Positions 7,789-16,452 of a stretch of DNA of 64,000 nucleotides are shown here, in pieces. Numbering within the stretch: the stretch's first letter is position 1; every line of letters begins with the position of its first letter. Source of the stretch: Niastella sp. OAS944 (GTDB lineage Bacteria; Bacteroidota; Bacteroidia; Chitinophagales; Chitinophagaceae); NCBI GenBank assembly GCA_024809215.1, contig JANUBW010000003.1:62001-126000 (forward strand). Reading direction: 5' to 3'. A program made the translations under genes and the position numbers. Under the pieces are notes generated by a model. The model searched no databases and was not told where the DNA came from. It saw nothing but the letters and a program-made list of their open reading frames with translations.

Positions 7789-8475
7789 CTAGATCTCAAA
7801 ATGGAACCCCTCTTTCTCCAGCTGTTCGTACCGTTTTTGGTTGAACTTGTACATTTTGCTGGGGCGGCCCTTGCCTTCGCTTTTGGCGTATTCGTCGGTT
7901 TCGTCGAGAATATTCAGGGCCATCATTTTTTTGTAGAAATTGCGGCGGTCTATATCGCGGTCGAGTAATGTAATGTAAAGTTTCTCCAGGTCGGCAAATG
8001 GAAATTTACGATCGAGCAGTTCGAAGCCGATGGGTTGGTAGCGGATCTTGGTGCGTACCCGCTCAATGGCCATTTTCAGTATCTCCTTATGATCAAACGC
8101 CAGTTCGGGCAATTCTTTAAAATTGAACCATTGCGCATTCTCGGCATCGGTACTTGCCTTTAACTGCTGAAATTTGGCGCTTTTTACCAATGCAAAATAG
8201 GCTACTGAAATTACCCGTTTACGCGGGTCGCGATTGGGATCACCAAATGTATATAACTGCTCCAGGTAATTTACCTCAATACCGGTTTCTTCCCTAAGCT
8301 CGCGGCGCACCGCTTCTTCCAACGATTCATCGGCCAACACAAACCCACCGGGTATGGCCCACGCATTTTGGAACGGCGGATATTTCCGTTGAATAAGCAA
8401 TATAGAAACACCTTCATTCTTGGAGTACCCGAAAACGATGGCATCTACTGCTATCTTTATTTCTGAAGCTGACAT
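7789..8475 (-). CDS. Nudix-family transcriptional regulator (NrtR-like)
   Basis: About 228 residues from the preferred start MSASEIKI (ATG at 8475); a longer frame reaches 8511 but starts in unconvincing sequence. Residues 1-145 form a Nudix domain with an intact box GGFVLADESLEEAVRREL then REETG. Residues about 150-228 form a winged helix-turn-helix, with the FYKKMMALNIL and GRPSKMYKFN segments typical of the DNA-binding part. NrtR proteins repress NAD synthesis genes and are released by ADP-ribose. Because all catalytic residues of the box are present, it could also hydrolyse a nucleotide. It is the natural candidate for the two palindromes at 5419-5491. Other Nudix regulators of this fold control sugar genes, so the ligand is inferred from the neighbours. 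Confidence 0.85.
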   Translation of the reverse strand: MSASEIKIAVDAIVFGYSKNEGVSILLIQRKYPPFQNAWAIPGGFVLADESLEEAVRRELREETGIEVNYLEQLYTFGDPNRDPRKRVISVAYFALVKSAKFQQLKASTDAENAQWFNFKELPELAFDHKEILKMAIERVRTKIRYQPIGFELLDRKFPFADLEKLYITLLDRDIDRRNFYKKMMALNILDETDEYAKSEGKGRPSKMYKFNQKRYEQLEKEGFHFEI

Positions 8476-8542
8476 GAGGCTGCAATATAAAACTTTCGGT
8501 GGTAGTACCAACCTGTAGGGTCAAACTGTATCTTTAACGCAA

Positions 8543-10144
8543 ATGAGACCTATGTACCTGTTGATTCCCGGCCGCCACCAACTACTTACGCAATTTCAGT
8601 TCCAGTATATTCAACGCCTTATACAAAACGGCCTGCAAACCGAAGCCGATGTATTTGGTAAACCTATTGGCAACACCCAAAAAATTGAGGCGGTATTATT
8701 TGCCGTAACCTCGGCCAACCATTCCAATACCCGTCGCAATCCCTTACCCTTTTACCTGCGCGCAATTGCCATTGAAGCGTTTGGCAACGAACTTTCTACG
8801 CCAACTTATATATACGGCATTGACGATGTTGGTAGTGTACCCAATTTTGCCGGGTACACCCTTAAACGTATTCAGCACGATAGCGAAGGTCAGTTCCATT
8901 GCACGCCCCAAAATACCGTAGTTATTTGTAGTACCCCGGTGCTGCAAATGTATCACGATCTCGGCTTTACCATTTTACCCGCCGAATTAAAAGACATGAG
9001 TACCTGGCAACATTATACGCCCATGCCCTGGGATGTGGTGGAGCAAATTGCCAAAAGCGATAACTGGCAAACAGACCCTTTTGTACAAACGCACATGCAC
9101 CCATCGGCCTATAACGTTTGGCGTAAATATAAACGGGGCGAAAAAATGCAAATGCTGTTCAGAGATGCTATGATCAGCAGCGATGGCGATCTTACCGAAA
9201 CCCGCGATTACAATGTGTACGTTCGGCAAATGGATGAAATTGCCGAAATGAAATACCACGATACGGCGCAATACATACAGGCCGGCCGTATTGGTGATAT
9301 CGGTTGTGCTGTAGGCAGCTGGATAAAACTTGCCTGTAAAGACGAACGCCTGCGCGAATCTGATTTTTATGGTATTGAAGTATCGCGCTACTTATATGTT
9401 TTATGCCAACAGCGAAAAGAGAACGGTGAATTTGCCAATCCCTTTGTATTCTTCTCACAAAAGAATGCAGTAACGGGTCTTGTGTTTGAACCCAACTCAA
9501 TGAACACCATTCACACAAGTTCACTTACCCATGAAATTGAATCGTACGGCAGCCGTAACGATCTGTTGCAATTTATACAGAACCGGTACGATGAACTGGC
9601 GCCCGGCGGCGTTTGGATCAATCGCGATGTAGTGGGACCAGAAAATAAAGACCAGCTTATTCACCTTTGGTTGAACGATACCGATGGCGATAATACCGAT
9701 CCCTTTAAACAATACGAGAATAAGGAAGAATTCGCTCATTACCTCACCGGTTTATCAACCTATGCCCGGTTTCTGCGGTTTGCCCGCGACTTCCGACACA
9801 AAGAAGGCTATGTACTAAAGTATACAACAGCCACCATCAACAATAAGAATTACATTATTACCACGCTGCACGATGCCATGGAATTCCTTAGCCGTAAAGA
9901 CTATACCGACAACTGGCAAAGTGAAATGCATGAAACCTTTTGCTTTTGGGATTTTGCAGAATGGAAGGCCAACCTGCAAAAAGTTGGGTTTACCATTCAT
10001 CCTTCATCAAAAGCATTTACCAACGACTGGATCGTACAAAACCGCTGGAAAGGCAAAGCTGAATTGTTTACTGTAAAGAACGGCATGCCTGAAGTAGTAG
10101 ATTACCCAGTAACCACCATGTTTTTGATTGGCGTAAAAGCATAA
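8543..10144 (+). CDS. fusion of an adenylyltransferase-like domain and a SAM methyltransferase
   Basis: 533 residues. The start MYLLIPGRHQLLTQFQFQYI (residues 4-23) aligns by eye with the GRFQPxHxGHxxxI opening of NMN adenylyltransferases, but both histidines of HxGH are absent, so catalysis there is doubtful. A later segment, HSNTRRNPLPFYLR at about 60-73, also resembles that fold. From about residue 240 a class I methyltransferase domain follows, with motif I IGDIGCAVGSW near 251 and LAPGGVWINRDV near 352. Start could be residue 1 or Met4. It is divergent from the Nudix regulator with a 67-bp gap, suggesting a role linked to NAD or ADP-ribose, but this is inference. The N-terminal assignment is only a pattern resemblance. 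Confidence 0.7.
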   Translation: MRPMYLLIPGRHQLLTQFQFQYIQRLIQNGLQTEADVFGKPIGNTQKIEAVLFAVTSANHSNTRRNPLPFYLRAIAIEAFGNELSTPTYIYGIDDVGSVPNFAGYTLKRIQHDSEGQFHCTPQNTVVICSTPVLQMYHDLGFTILPAELKDMSTWQHYTPMPWDVVEQIAKSDNWQTDPFVQTHMHPSAYNVWRKYKRGEKMQMLFRDAMISSDGDLTETRDYNVYVRQMDEIAEMKYHDTAQYIQAGRIGDIGCAVGSWIKLACKDERLRESDFYGIEVSRYLYVLCQQRKENGEFANPFVFFSQKNAVTGLVFEPNSMNTIHTSSLTHEIESYGSRNDLLQFIQNRYDELAPGGVWINRDVVGPENKDQLIHLWLNDTDGDNTDPFKQYENKEEFAHYLTGLSTYARFLRFARDFRHKEGYVLKYTTATINNKNYIITTLHDAMEFLSRKDYTDNWQSEMHETFCFWDFAEWKANLQKVGFTIHPSSKAFTNDWIVQNRWKGKAELFTVKNGMPEVVDYPVTTMFLIGVKA

Positions 10145-10177
10145 ACACAAGTATCTTCGGGCCTGCAATTACAAGTG

Positions 10178-11188
10178 ATGAAAAAGTATTGGTGGCCCCT
10201 GCTTCTTATAATGGTATTGACAGCCGCATGCCGGCATCAAAATAAACCATTGTCGTTTTACTATTGGAAAACCCAGTTTACGCTGAACGATTACGAAAAA
10301 AGCGTATTAAACGAACATGCTGTAACCAGTTTGTACGTTCGCTATTTCGATGTTGACTTTAAACCAGATGGTAAGGAACCGGAACCTGTGTCGCCCATAA
10401 AACCCGATAGCTCAATAAGGGCCTACCGCGTTACGCCGGTTATATTTATAAGGAACCGTACTTTTGAGCGCCTGGAGGCTACAACCATTCCAATGCTGGT
10501 AAAGAACGTAGCTTTTCTTGTTAATCTTATAAACCAGTCGCAGGGAATTCGTCCGCAACAAATTCAATTCGATTGCGACTGGACGGAACGTACCCGCGAT
10601 AAATTCTTTGAGTTTATAAAACAGTACCGCGCATTAACCAATCAAACTATTTCCGCTACCATTCGCCTGCACCAGGTAAAGTATAAAGAAATAACCGGTG
10701 TACCTCCTGTTGACTATGGTGTGCTGATGTATTACAACATGGGAGCTATTAATGGCGACAACAATAATAGCATTTACGAAAAGTCGATTGCCGATAAATA
10801 CAATACTTATATAAAATCGTATCCGCTGGCAATGGATGTTGCCCTGCCGGTTTTTTCGTGGGGGCTTACCATTCGCAATGGTAAAGTGGTGGAGCTTTTA
10901 AATAAAATTAATTTCTCGCAGTTTGAAAATGATTCTAATTTCATAAAAGCTGCCAGCGACCGGTACCAGGCAAAACATGCATGTTTTAAAGGTGGTTACT
11001 ATTTTAAGGAGAACGATCAAATAAAACAGGAACATGTACCGGCCAGCGACCTGCTCGACATAACCAATCAAATAAATAAAAACACCAATCATAAGATTGG
11101 TAAACTCATCTTCTACGATTTAGATAGCACAAACCTGGTTCAATATGAAAGAGATGTTTTCGAAAAAGTACTTAGCAACCTTAATTAG
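10178..11188 (+). CDS. putative lipoprotein with a TIM-barrel-like hydrolase core
   Basis: About 336 residues; the ATG at 10178 is chosen over the GTG one codon upstream. A lipoprotein signal ends in LTAAC with the Cys near residue 19, so it is likely anchored to a membrane. The central segment QIQFDCDWTERTRDKF near 130 followed by ISATIRLHQVKY resembles beta-alpha units of glycoside-hydrolase-like barrels, with acidic residues at a strand end. I do not recognise a named family with confidence. It begins 33 bp after the methyltransferase gene and overlaps the following gene by 44 bp, so the two downstream proteins are probably made together. Confidence 0.7.
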   Translation: MKKYWWPLLLIMVLTAACRHQNKPLSFYYWKTQFTLNDYEKSVLNEHAVTSLYVRYFDVDFKPDGKEPEPVSPIKPDSSIRAYRVTPVIFIRNRTFERLEATTIPMLVKNVAFLVNLINQSQGIRPQQIQFDCDWTERTRDKFFEFIKQYRALTNQTISATIRLHQVKYKEITGVPPVDYGVLMYYNMGAINGDNNNSIYEKSIADKYNTYIKSYPLAMDVALPVFSWGLTIRNGKVVELLNKINFSQFENDSNFIKAASDRYQAKHACFKGGYYFKENDQIKQEHVPASDLLDITNQINKNTNHKIGKLIFYDLDSTNLVQYERDVFEKVLSNLN

Positions 11189-13409
11189 CACTTTCGCAGT
11201 AGGCACCGGAATTATATTAGCCTGTGCCGGCGATTGGGGACCTGAATACGGCACATCTAGCTTTACGCCCGAAGCATTTGTAGACAGTGGTTACCGGCCG
11301 TTCTTTTATTCGGGTTATTCCATGTATTACGACATTGGGTACGACACCAAACATGATAGCCGTTTTAATGAATCGAATGTAAATGACTGGAGCACCTACC
11401 TTGGCAACGGCGCACCTGTAGCCGAGCTGCAACATCTTTTGAACACCACAACGCTGGGTTCAATAGACAGCGCCGCCAATTATGCCAGCGGCAAAACAAA
11501 AACGCTGCCGGCCAGCATGCAATCGTTCCAGTTATTTAAAAAGCTTAACAGCAAAACCACTTCTTTTTTAAACTATTTAGTGCTGGCTAAAAAGAGTGAG
11601 GAGTTTGCAATAAGCAACGTTCAGTATTCGTGGGAATATGAAGAAAAAAAGAAAAGGGGGCCTTATGCCAATGCCGCGGCCTTAAACGCAAAACTGCTGA
11701 GTGAATTCACCATTGCCAAAGACCCCTTTTTAAAACAGCGGTACTGGTTTCAGTTAGAACGTTCTTACTACTTTAATGCTCCAACGCAAAAAGCCATTGA
11801 GTTCTTTGAAAGCAATGAGAAAGCGTTCCCTAAAAACGACATGTATTACCGCACCATGGCCTATGCCGCCGGTATATACTATACTTTAAAGAACTATACC
11901 AAAGCCAACTACTATTACAGCCGGGTGTTTGAAGGTTGTGCTGCATTACGCACCGTTGCCCATTATAGCTTTCACCCACAGGAACAGGCCGACTGGAATG
12001 CTACACTCGCCCTATGCGCCAACAATGAAGAGAAGGCTACGCTGTGGCAAATGCTGGGTATTTATTATGGCGATGATGTGCGCGCCATGCAGGAAATATA
12101 CACCATGAATCCCAAAAGTGAAAAACTGAACATCCTGCTTGCAAGGGCCATCAACAGGCAGGAGCAGGAATTTTCTCTCTGGAACGATGGCATAAGAGAT
12201 AATATTATCAATGTAAAGAAAGACACCACCGGCAATAACCTGCTTGCCTTCGTATCACGTATTACGCAGGCCGGCAATACCAGCGCTCCCTGGATGTGGC
12301 ATACCGCTACCGGTTATTTATATATGTTGAAAGGCAATACTGCAAAAGCCGCCGCTTCTTATGCGCAGGCCGAAAAGAAATTACCAAAAGCAGAACTGGC
12401 CCAATTACAGTTGCGGTTGCTTAAATTAATAAACATTATTGCCAGCACACCCAAAGCCGATAGCAAACTGGAAAAAGCCATTCTGCCAGAACTTGAATGG
12501 TTAGCGAACCTTAAAATGGAAGATGGCGAGTTCAGGCATTCATCGGCATTAAACTGGATAAAACAAACCCTGAGCGAGCGGTATAAAGCGCAAAAGGAAT
12601 TCATAAAAGCTGTTTGTTATAGCAATTATACCGGGTTCTATATCAACAACAGCAACATAGAGGCAATGAAAAGCTTTTTAGCCAAGCCCAACAAAACGCC
12701 CTATGAAGCATTGTATGCTAAATTTTATGCGCTTACAACAAACGACCTGTTAGAGTTTCAGGCCATTGACCTGGCGTTGCACGATAAACTCGACGAAGCA
12801 ATTGTTAAAATGGAAAGTATACCCAATGGCGGCGCTACGCTTCCGGGCAACCCTTTTAACGGCCGCTTACAGGATTGCCACGATTGCGATCACGAAGCTC
12901 CGCAGAAAATAAAGTACACCAAACTTTCATTGCTTAAGAAAATGAAAGACATGAAAGATAAAGTAAAAGCCGGTCAGGACGTGTATACCAATGCCATGTT
13001 ATTGGCCAATGCGTTTTACAACATTACCCATTATGGAAATGCCCGCGCATTTTATGAAGGCAGAATAACAGGCGAATATCATTATTCACCTTTTTCCATC
13101 GGTAATGAATTCAGGAATATGTTAACAGATATGACCCTGGCGAACAAGTATTATACACAGGGCCTGAACGCCGCCAAAACCGACGAGCAGAAAGCCAAAT
13201 GTTATTTCATGCTGGCCAAATGCGAGCGCAACAAATATTATAACGACAGCCTCTACATCAATAGAACTTACGAATATGGCGATCAACCCAGTATGCCCGA
13301 CTTTAAAGCCTGGGATGGATTCAGGTCGTTAAAGCAATATAAGACCACGAAATTCTATCAGGAGGCGATAAGAGAGTGTGGTTATTTTAGAACGTATTCG
13401 CAGCGGTAA
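11145..13409 (+). CDS. large exported helical-repeat protein, function unknown
   Basis: 754 residues, starting inside the previous gene (44-bp overlap, or 35 bp if Met4 is used). The N-terminus has a hydrophobic export signal ending GIILAC, possibly a lipoprotein Cys. The rest is rich in Ala, Tyr, Lys and Asn with helix pairs such as YRTMAYAAGIYYTLKNYTKA and KAKCYFMLAKCERNKYY, resembling TPR repeats over about residues 190-480 and 640-740. A CHDCDHE cluster near 583 could bind a metal. No catalytic motif is visible. The overlap suggests translational coupling with the lipoprotein at 10178-11188 and a shared complex at the cell surface. A strong terminator follows. Confidence 0.7.
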   Translation: MKEMFSKKYLATLISTFAVGTGIILACAGDWGPEYGTSSFTPEAFVDSGYRPFFYSGYSMYYDIGYDTKHDSRFNESNVNDWSTYLGNGAPVAELQHLLNTTTLGSIDSAANYASGKTKTLPASMQSFQLFKKLNSKTTSFLNYLVLAKKSEEFAISNVQYSWEYEEKKKRGPYANAAALNAKLLSEFTIAKDPFLKQRYWFQLERSYYFNAPTQKAIEFFESNEKAFPKNDMYYRTMAYAAGIYYTLKNYTKANYYYSRVFEGCAALRTVAHYSFHPQEQADWNATLALCANNEEKATLWQMLGIYYGDDVRAMQEIYTMNPKSEKLNILLARAINRQEQEFSLWNDGIRDNIINVKKDTTGNNLLAFVSRITQAGNTSAPWMWHTATGYLYMLKGNTAKAAASYAQAEKKLPKAELAQLQLRLLKLINIIASTPKADSKLEKAILPELEWLANLKMEDGEFRHSSALNWIKQTLSERYKAQKEFIKAVCYSNYTGFYINNSNIEAMKSFLAKPNKTPYEALYAKFYALTTNDLLEFQAIDLALHDKLDEAIVKMESIPNGGATLPGNPFNGRLQDCHDCDHEAPQKIKYTKLSLLKKMKDMKDKVKAGQDVYTNAMLLANAFYNITHYGNARAFYEGRITGEYHYSPFSIGNEFRNMLTDMTLANKYYTQGLNAAKTDEQKAKCYFMLAKCERNKYYNDSLYINRTYEYGDQPSMPDFKAWDGFRSLKQYKTTKFYQEAIRECGYFRTYSQR

Positions 13410-13417
13410 TATAAGGA

Positions 13418-13452
13418 AACCCCTTCGCCAACTGCGGAGGGGTTCTCTTTTT
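13418..13452. terminator. bidirectional rho-independent terminator
   Basis: AACCCCTTCGC at 13418-13428 pairs with GCGGAGGGGTT at 13434-13444 (one G-U pair) around a 5-base loop, followed by a T-rich tract. It lies between the convergent ends of the plus-strand gene at 11145 and the last gene of the minus-strand MoxR/vWA block. Confidence 0.85.
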
Positions 13453-16405
13453 ATGCTTCGTTCTTTTCCTTTACCTTAATGGCTTTTACCGCCGCCACTA
13501 CTTCACTATAAAATACCGGCGATAACTTTCCAAGCTGAATAAGCCGATCATCCAGCTCTGTATTGGTAACTCCAGCCTTATAGGCGCTTTTTACAGTAGT
13601 ATCAACAAAAAACAGCTTACCCAGGGTGGCCTCATCATCAAAGCCATATACCAAAACATCTTCCACTTCAAGTTCAGCCTCTATTTTACTGGCCCGATCT
13701 AAATAGTGGAAAGCATCAATAAAGCCACCATCACCAACAACCTTGCGCCATCCATATTTATCAAGCGTATTTTTTATTGAACCCGAATCAGAGGGCACAT
13801 CCACAAATGTTTGCACCACCCGTTTTGCTTTGTCTTCTTCGGCTACAAAATATACCGGCCGTTCAAGTTGAGGGAAAACGGGCTCTATAGAAAGATCAAA
13901 AAACTGTCGCTTCCAGACTTGTAAGTCTTCAGCCGTTAACGAAATAGGATGTACAATACCGATGAAAGAACCTTCCGGCGTTTCTATTTCATTACCTTCT
14001 TTATCAACCAGTGTGGTATCTTCCTGGCAAATAAAACAGCTTACCAGCTTACTTTCATTATCATAAATTCCCCACAACAATTTGGTAGCATAAATGAACA
14101 TGATGGGATTGTTTAAAAAGAACTGCTGCCATTCTTCAAAAGCCCATTTGCGTTGCACTACCAGGTAATGTTCAAGCCGTGACGATTGTGCTTTTACCAC
14201 ATCGCGCACTTCTTTGGCAATAGTTTTAAACTCAGCCACCAGATCTTTATCTGCTGCCGAAGGAATTGATTTTAGTTTCTTATTGTCTTCATTAAAATAA
14301 GCCAGTTTGAAATTACTGTCAATAAATGCGCGGTATTCTTCACCATTTATTGTAAAGTGTTTGAACAATCCCTCAAAACCAAAATCGGGAACAATTCTAT
14401 CGCCCAGTTCATGAATAGATATTTCCAGTTCTTCTGCCGCGGCAGTAAGCGCCTTTTCGGCAGCTTCGCTGATGTATGCTTTTTTACTTCTGAATTTACG
14501 CGAATACCATTCAATCCAACGCAATGCCTTATTGCTCCCCTGTAACGCCAGCGCTTCAACGCCGTATTCGCACATCACTTTACGATTGGTTTCAATCCAT
14601 TTATTAATGCCAGTGCAAAACTTGTTTACCATTTCGTCGTTACCAAAAACAGCAGCCAATAACAACAGGAACTTGAATTTCGCATCAAACCCTTTTTCAT
14701 CAAATTCTTTGTATACCGCCTTTGCAAAATCACCCGATCTTTCTTTATCTATCACTTGCAGTACGGGTTTTATTTCTGCATCGGTACGCATACCTTTTGC
14801 CTTTGACATACGGTATAATACAAACCGCAATTCATCGGCAGTTAAGGGGCGGCCAGATCTAAAATACAATGCAGGCAAAGTGGCTTCATCGAGCCAGGTA
14901 AATACCGGCTTTTTCAATTTGCCCCGTTTCCTGGCGCTTTCAACCATGGCAGCTACGGTTTCTTCGGTAACCGGCGTGGTTATTTGCTGCCCACATATTT
15001 GCCAAATAAGATCGCGGGTTTCATCATCCGTTTCTTTTTCAAGTGCGCGCTGAAGTGCTTCCATAGCTTCCGGCGCATCGAGCGCTAATAAAATACGGGC
15101 AGCCATGAGGCGCTTTTCTTTCTTTTTATCATCCATTGTATTAATGGCTTTCGCCACCACCTCACTATCGTGTTCTACCAGAAACTGTATCACACCGCTC
15201 TCGGCCTGTTTATTTGCGTATTTGCCAAACTTCCATAAAACATTTATATCATACTGATCTTTGAAAGCAGCCAGCTGATCGAATATGAATTTCAACCTGT
15301 CTTCTTCATTAAACCTGTTATCATCCCTTTCATAAACAGCTTTCAACATATAGGGAATGGCGTCTGCTTCCAACACATGCCTCAACATTCTTAATACGTT
15401 ATAATGAATGGCCTTACCTTGCTGCGCTAATTCTCCAAGCAATCCCTTCCCCAGCAATTCGTTATCTGTTAATATAAAATATAAGGCCCATCCGTATGCC
15501 GGCATATAAAACCCATGCGCCGGATGCTCATATCCCATATTATAAACGACAGATGAAAAGCCACCATGATGTTCTTCAGGCTTTTTTAAATAATCGGTAA
15601 TGTATTGCTCCGACCAGTTTATAAGTTCCCTTGTATCTTTTACCGGGGCACACTCGCTATAAATAAAATAGGTACGAAAACCGGCATGGAACAATTCTTT
15701 ATCACGATACCATTCGACAACTGCAAGTATCTTAGGGCCAAACTGCTCAAAGTCCGTTTGCAGCAACATTTTCAATATATCCTGGTTGGCATGCGAGGTC
15801 CTAAGATCATATTTAATGTGGTTCTCGGCATACGCATATGCTTTATCTTTTCTATCACGGTATAAAAAATAAAATAAGCGGGTATTGAAAGGCGAATACG
15901 CCGTTATCTTAATAGCATCATTAATAGTCGCCTCATCCATTTTAGACAATTGCTTGTGCATAAAGTCCAACACAGGAGATGATCCGGTCATTAATTCTTC
16001 TTCTGAACCAACCCAAAGATTGATCAGCAAAAAGAACAACTCATCATTGCTAAATGAATACCTGGCGGCTTCGGCCTGTGCTTTGTCAAAAACATGCTGA
16101 TCTTTTGTCTTTAATACCGGAGTAAATATCATTTTAGCGATACCATACCGCACGTCATTATAAATAGGCTGACAGGTAAAAAATGAAAAGAGCAATGCAT
16201 CATTCTCAGGCGTGAGGCCTGGCTGTTGGGCTAATGTATACAGGTCTTTAAACGACCAATTACTATGGTTGGCTACAAAAACGGGTAGCTGGTTTATTTT
16301 GCCTGAGAGGTAATCATATGCCATGGAATAATTAGGTTCCATAATACTTTGCCAATCTGCCAATTTCGCAAATACAGGATGTAACTGTTCTGGGGTAAAG
16401 GCCAT
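13451..16405 (-). CDS. DUF4132 (MolR-like) protein, last gene of the MoxR/vWA block
   Basis: 984 residues. The middle (about 380-500) has HEAT-like helix pairs such as RLMAARILLALDAPEAMEALQ. The C-terminal half (about 540-900) matches the DUF4132 domain: RPLTADELRFVLYRMSKAKG, LALQGSNKALRWIEWYSRKF, DRIVPDFGFEGLFKHF, and FLNNPIMFIYATKLLWGIYD. DUF4132 proteins, including E. coli MolR, have no settled biochemical role but often accompany MoxR ATPases and vWA proteins. It is a tandem paralog of the gene at 16453-19398: the C-terminal halves are nearly alike and the N-terminal 350 residues are clearly diverged. The gap between them is 47 bp. The strong hairpin at 13418-13452 ends the transcript. 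Confidence 0.8.
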   Translation of the reverse strand: MAFTPEQLHPVFAKLADWQSIMEPNYSMAYDYLSGKINQLPVFVANHSNWSFKDLYTLAQQPGLTPENDALLFSFFTCQPIYNDVRYGIAKMIFTPVLKTKDQHVFDKAQAEAARYSFSNDELFFLLINLWVGSEEELMTGSSPVLDFMHKQLSKMDEATINDAIKITAYSPFNTRLFYFLYRDRKDKAYAYAENHIKYDLRTSHANQDILKMLLQTDFEQFGPKILAVVEWYRDKELFHAGFRTYFIYSECAPVKDTRELINWSEQYITDYLKKPEEHHGGFSSVVYNMGYEHPAHGFYMPAYGWALYFILTDNELLGKGLLGELAQQGKAIHYNVLRMLRHVLEADAIPYMLKAVYERDDNRFNEEDRLKFIFDQLAAFKDQYDINVLWKFGKYANKQAESGVIQFLVEHDSEVVAKAINTMDDKKKEKRLMAARILLALDAPEAMEALQRALEKETDDETRDLIWQICGQQITTPVTEETVAAMVESARKRGKLKKPVFTWLDEATLPALYFRSGRPLTADELRFVLYRMSKAKGMRTDAEIKPVLQVIDKERSGDFAKAVYKEFDEKGFDAKFKFLLLLAAVFGNDEMVNKFCTGINKWIETNRKVMCEYGVEALALQGSNKALRWIEWYSRKFRSKKAYISEAAEKALTAAAEELEISIHELGDRIVPDFGFEGLFKHFTINGEEYRAFIDSNFKLAYFNEDNKKLKSIPSAADKDLVAEFKTIAKEVRDVVKAQSSRLEHYLVVQRKWAFEEWQQFFLNNPIMFIYATKLLWGIYDNESKLVSCFICQEDTTLVDKEGNEIETPEGSFIGIVHPISLTAEDLQVWKRQFFDLSIEPVFPQLERPVYFVAEEDKAKRVVQTFVDVPSDSGSIKNTLDKYGWRKVVGDGGFIDAFHYLDRASKIEAELEVEDVLVYGFDDEATLGKLFFVDTTVKSAYKAGVTNTELDDRLIQLGKLSPVFYSEVVAAVKAIKVKEKNEA

Positions 16406-16452
16406 GATATTATTTCAGATAAGTTTTATAATTAAAAGTATTACTTCTTCAG

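Noticed and set aside
8537..8543. ACGCAAA half-site before the methyltransferase gene as a third operator
   Set aside because: The other arm is missing at the required 7-bp spacing, so it is most likely chance.
14472..15053. 193-residue plus-strand frame inside DUF4132 (and similar frames at 17321 and 23134)
   Set aside because: All are shadows of strongly conserved minus-strand genes with no start signal or family match.
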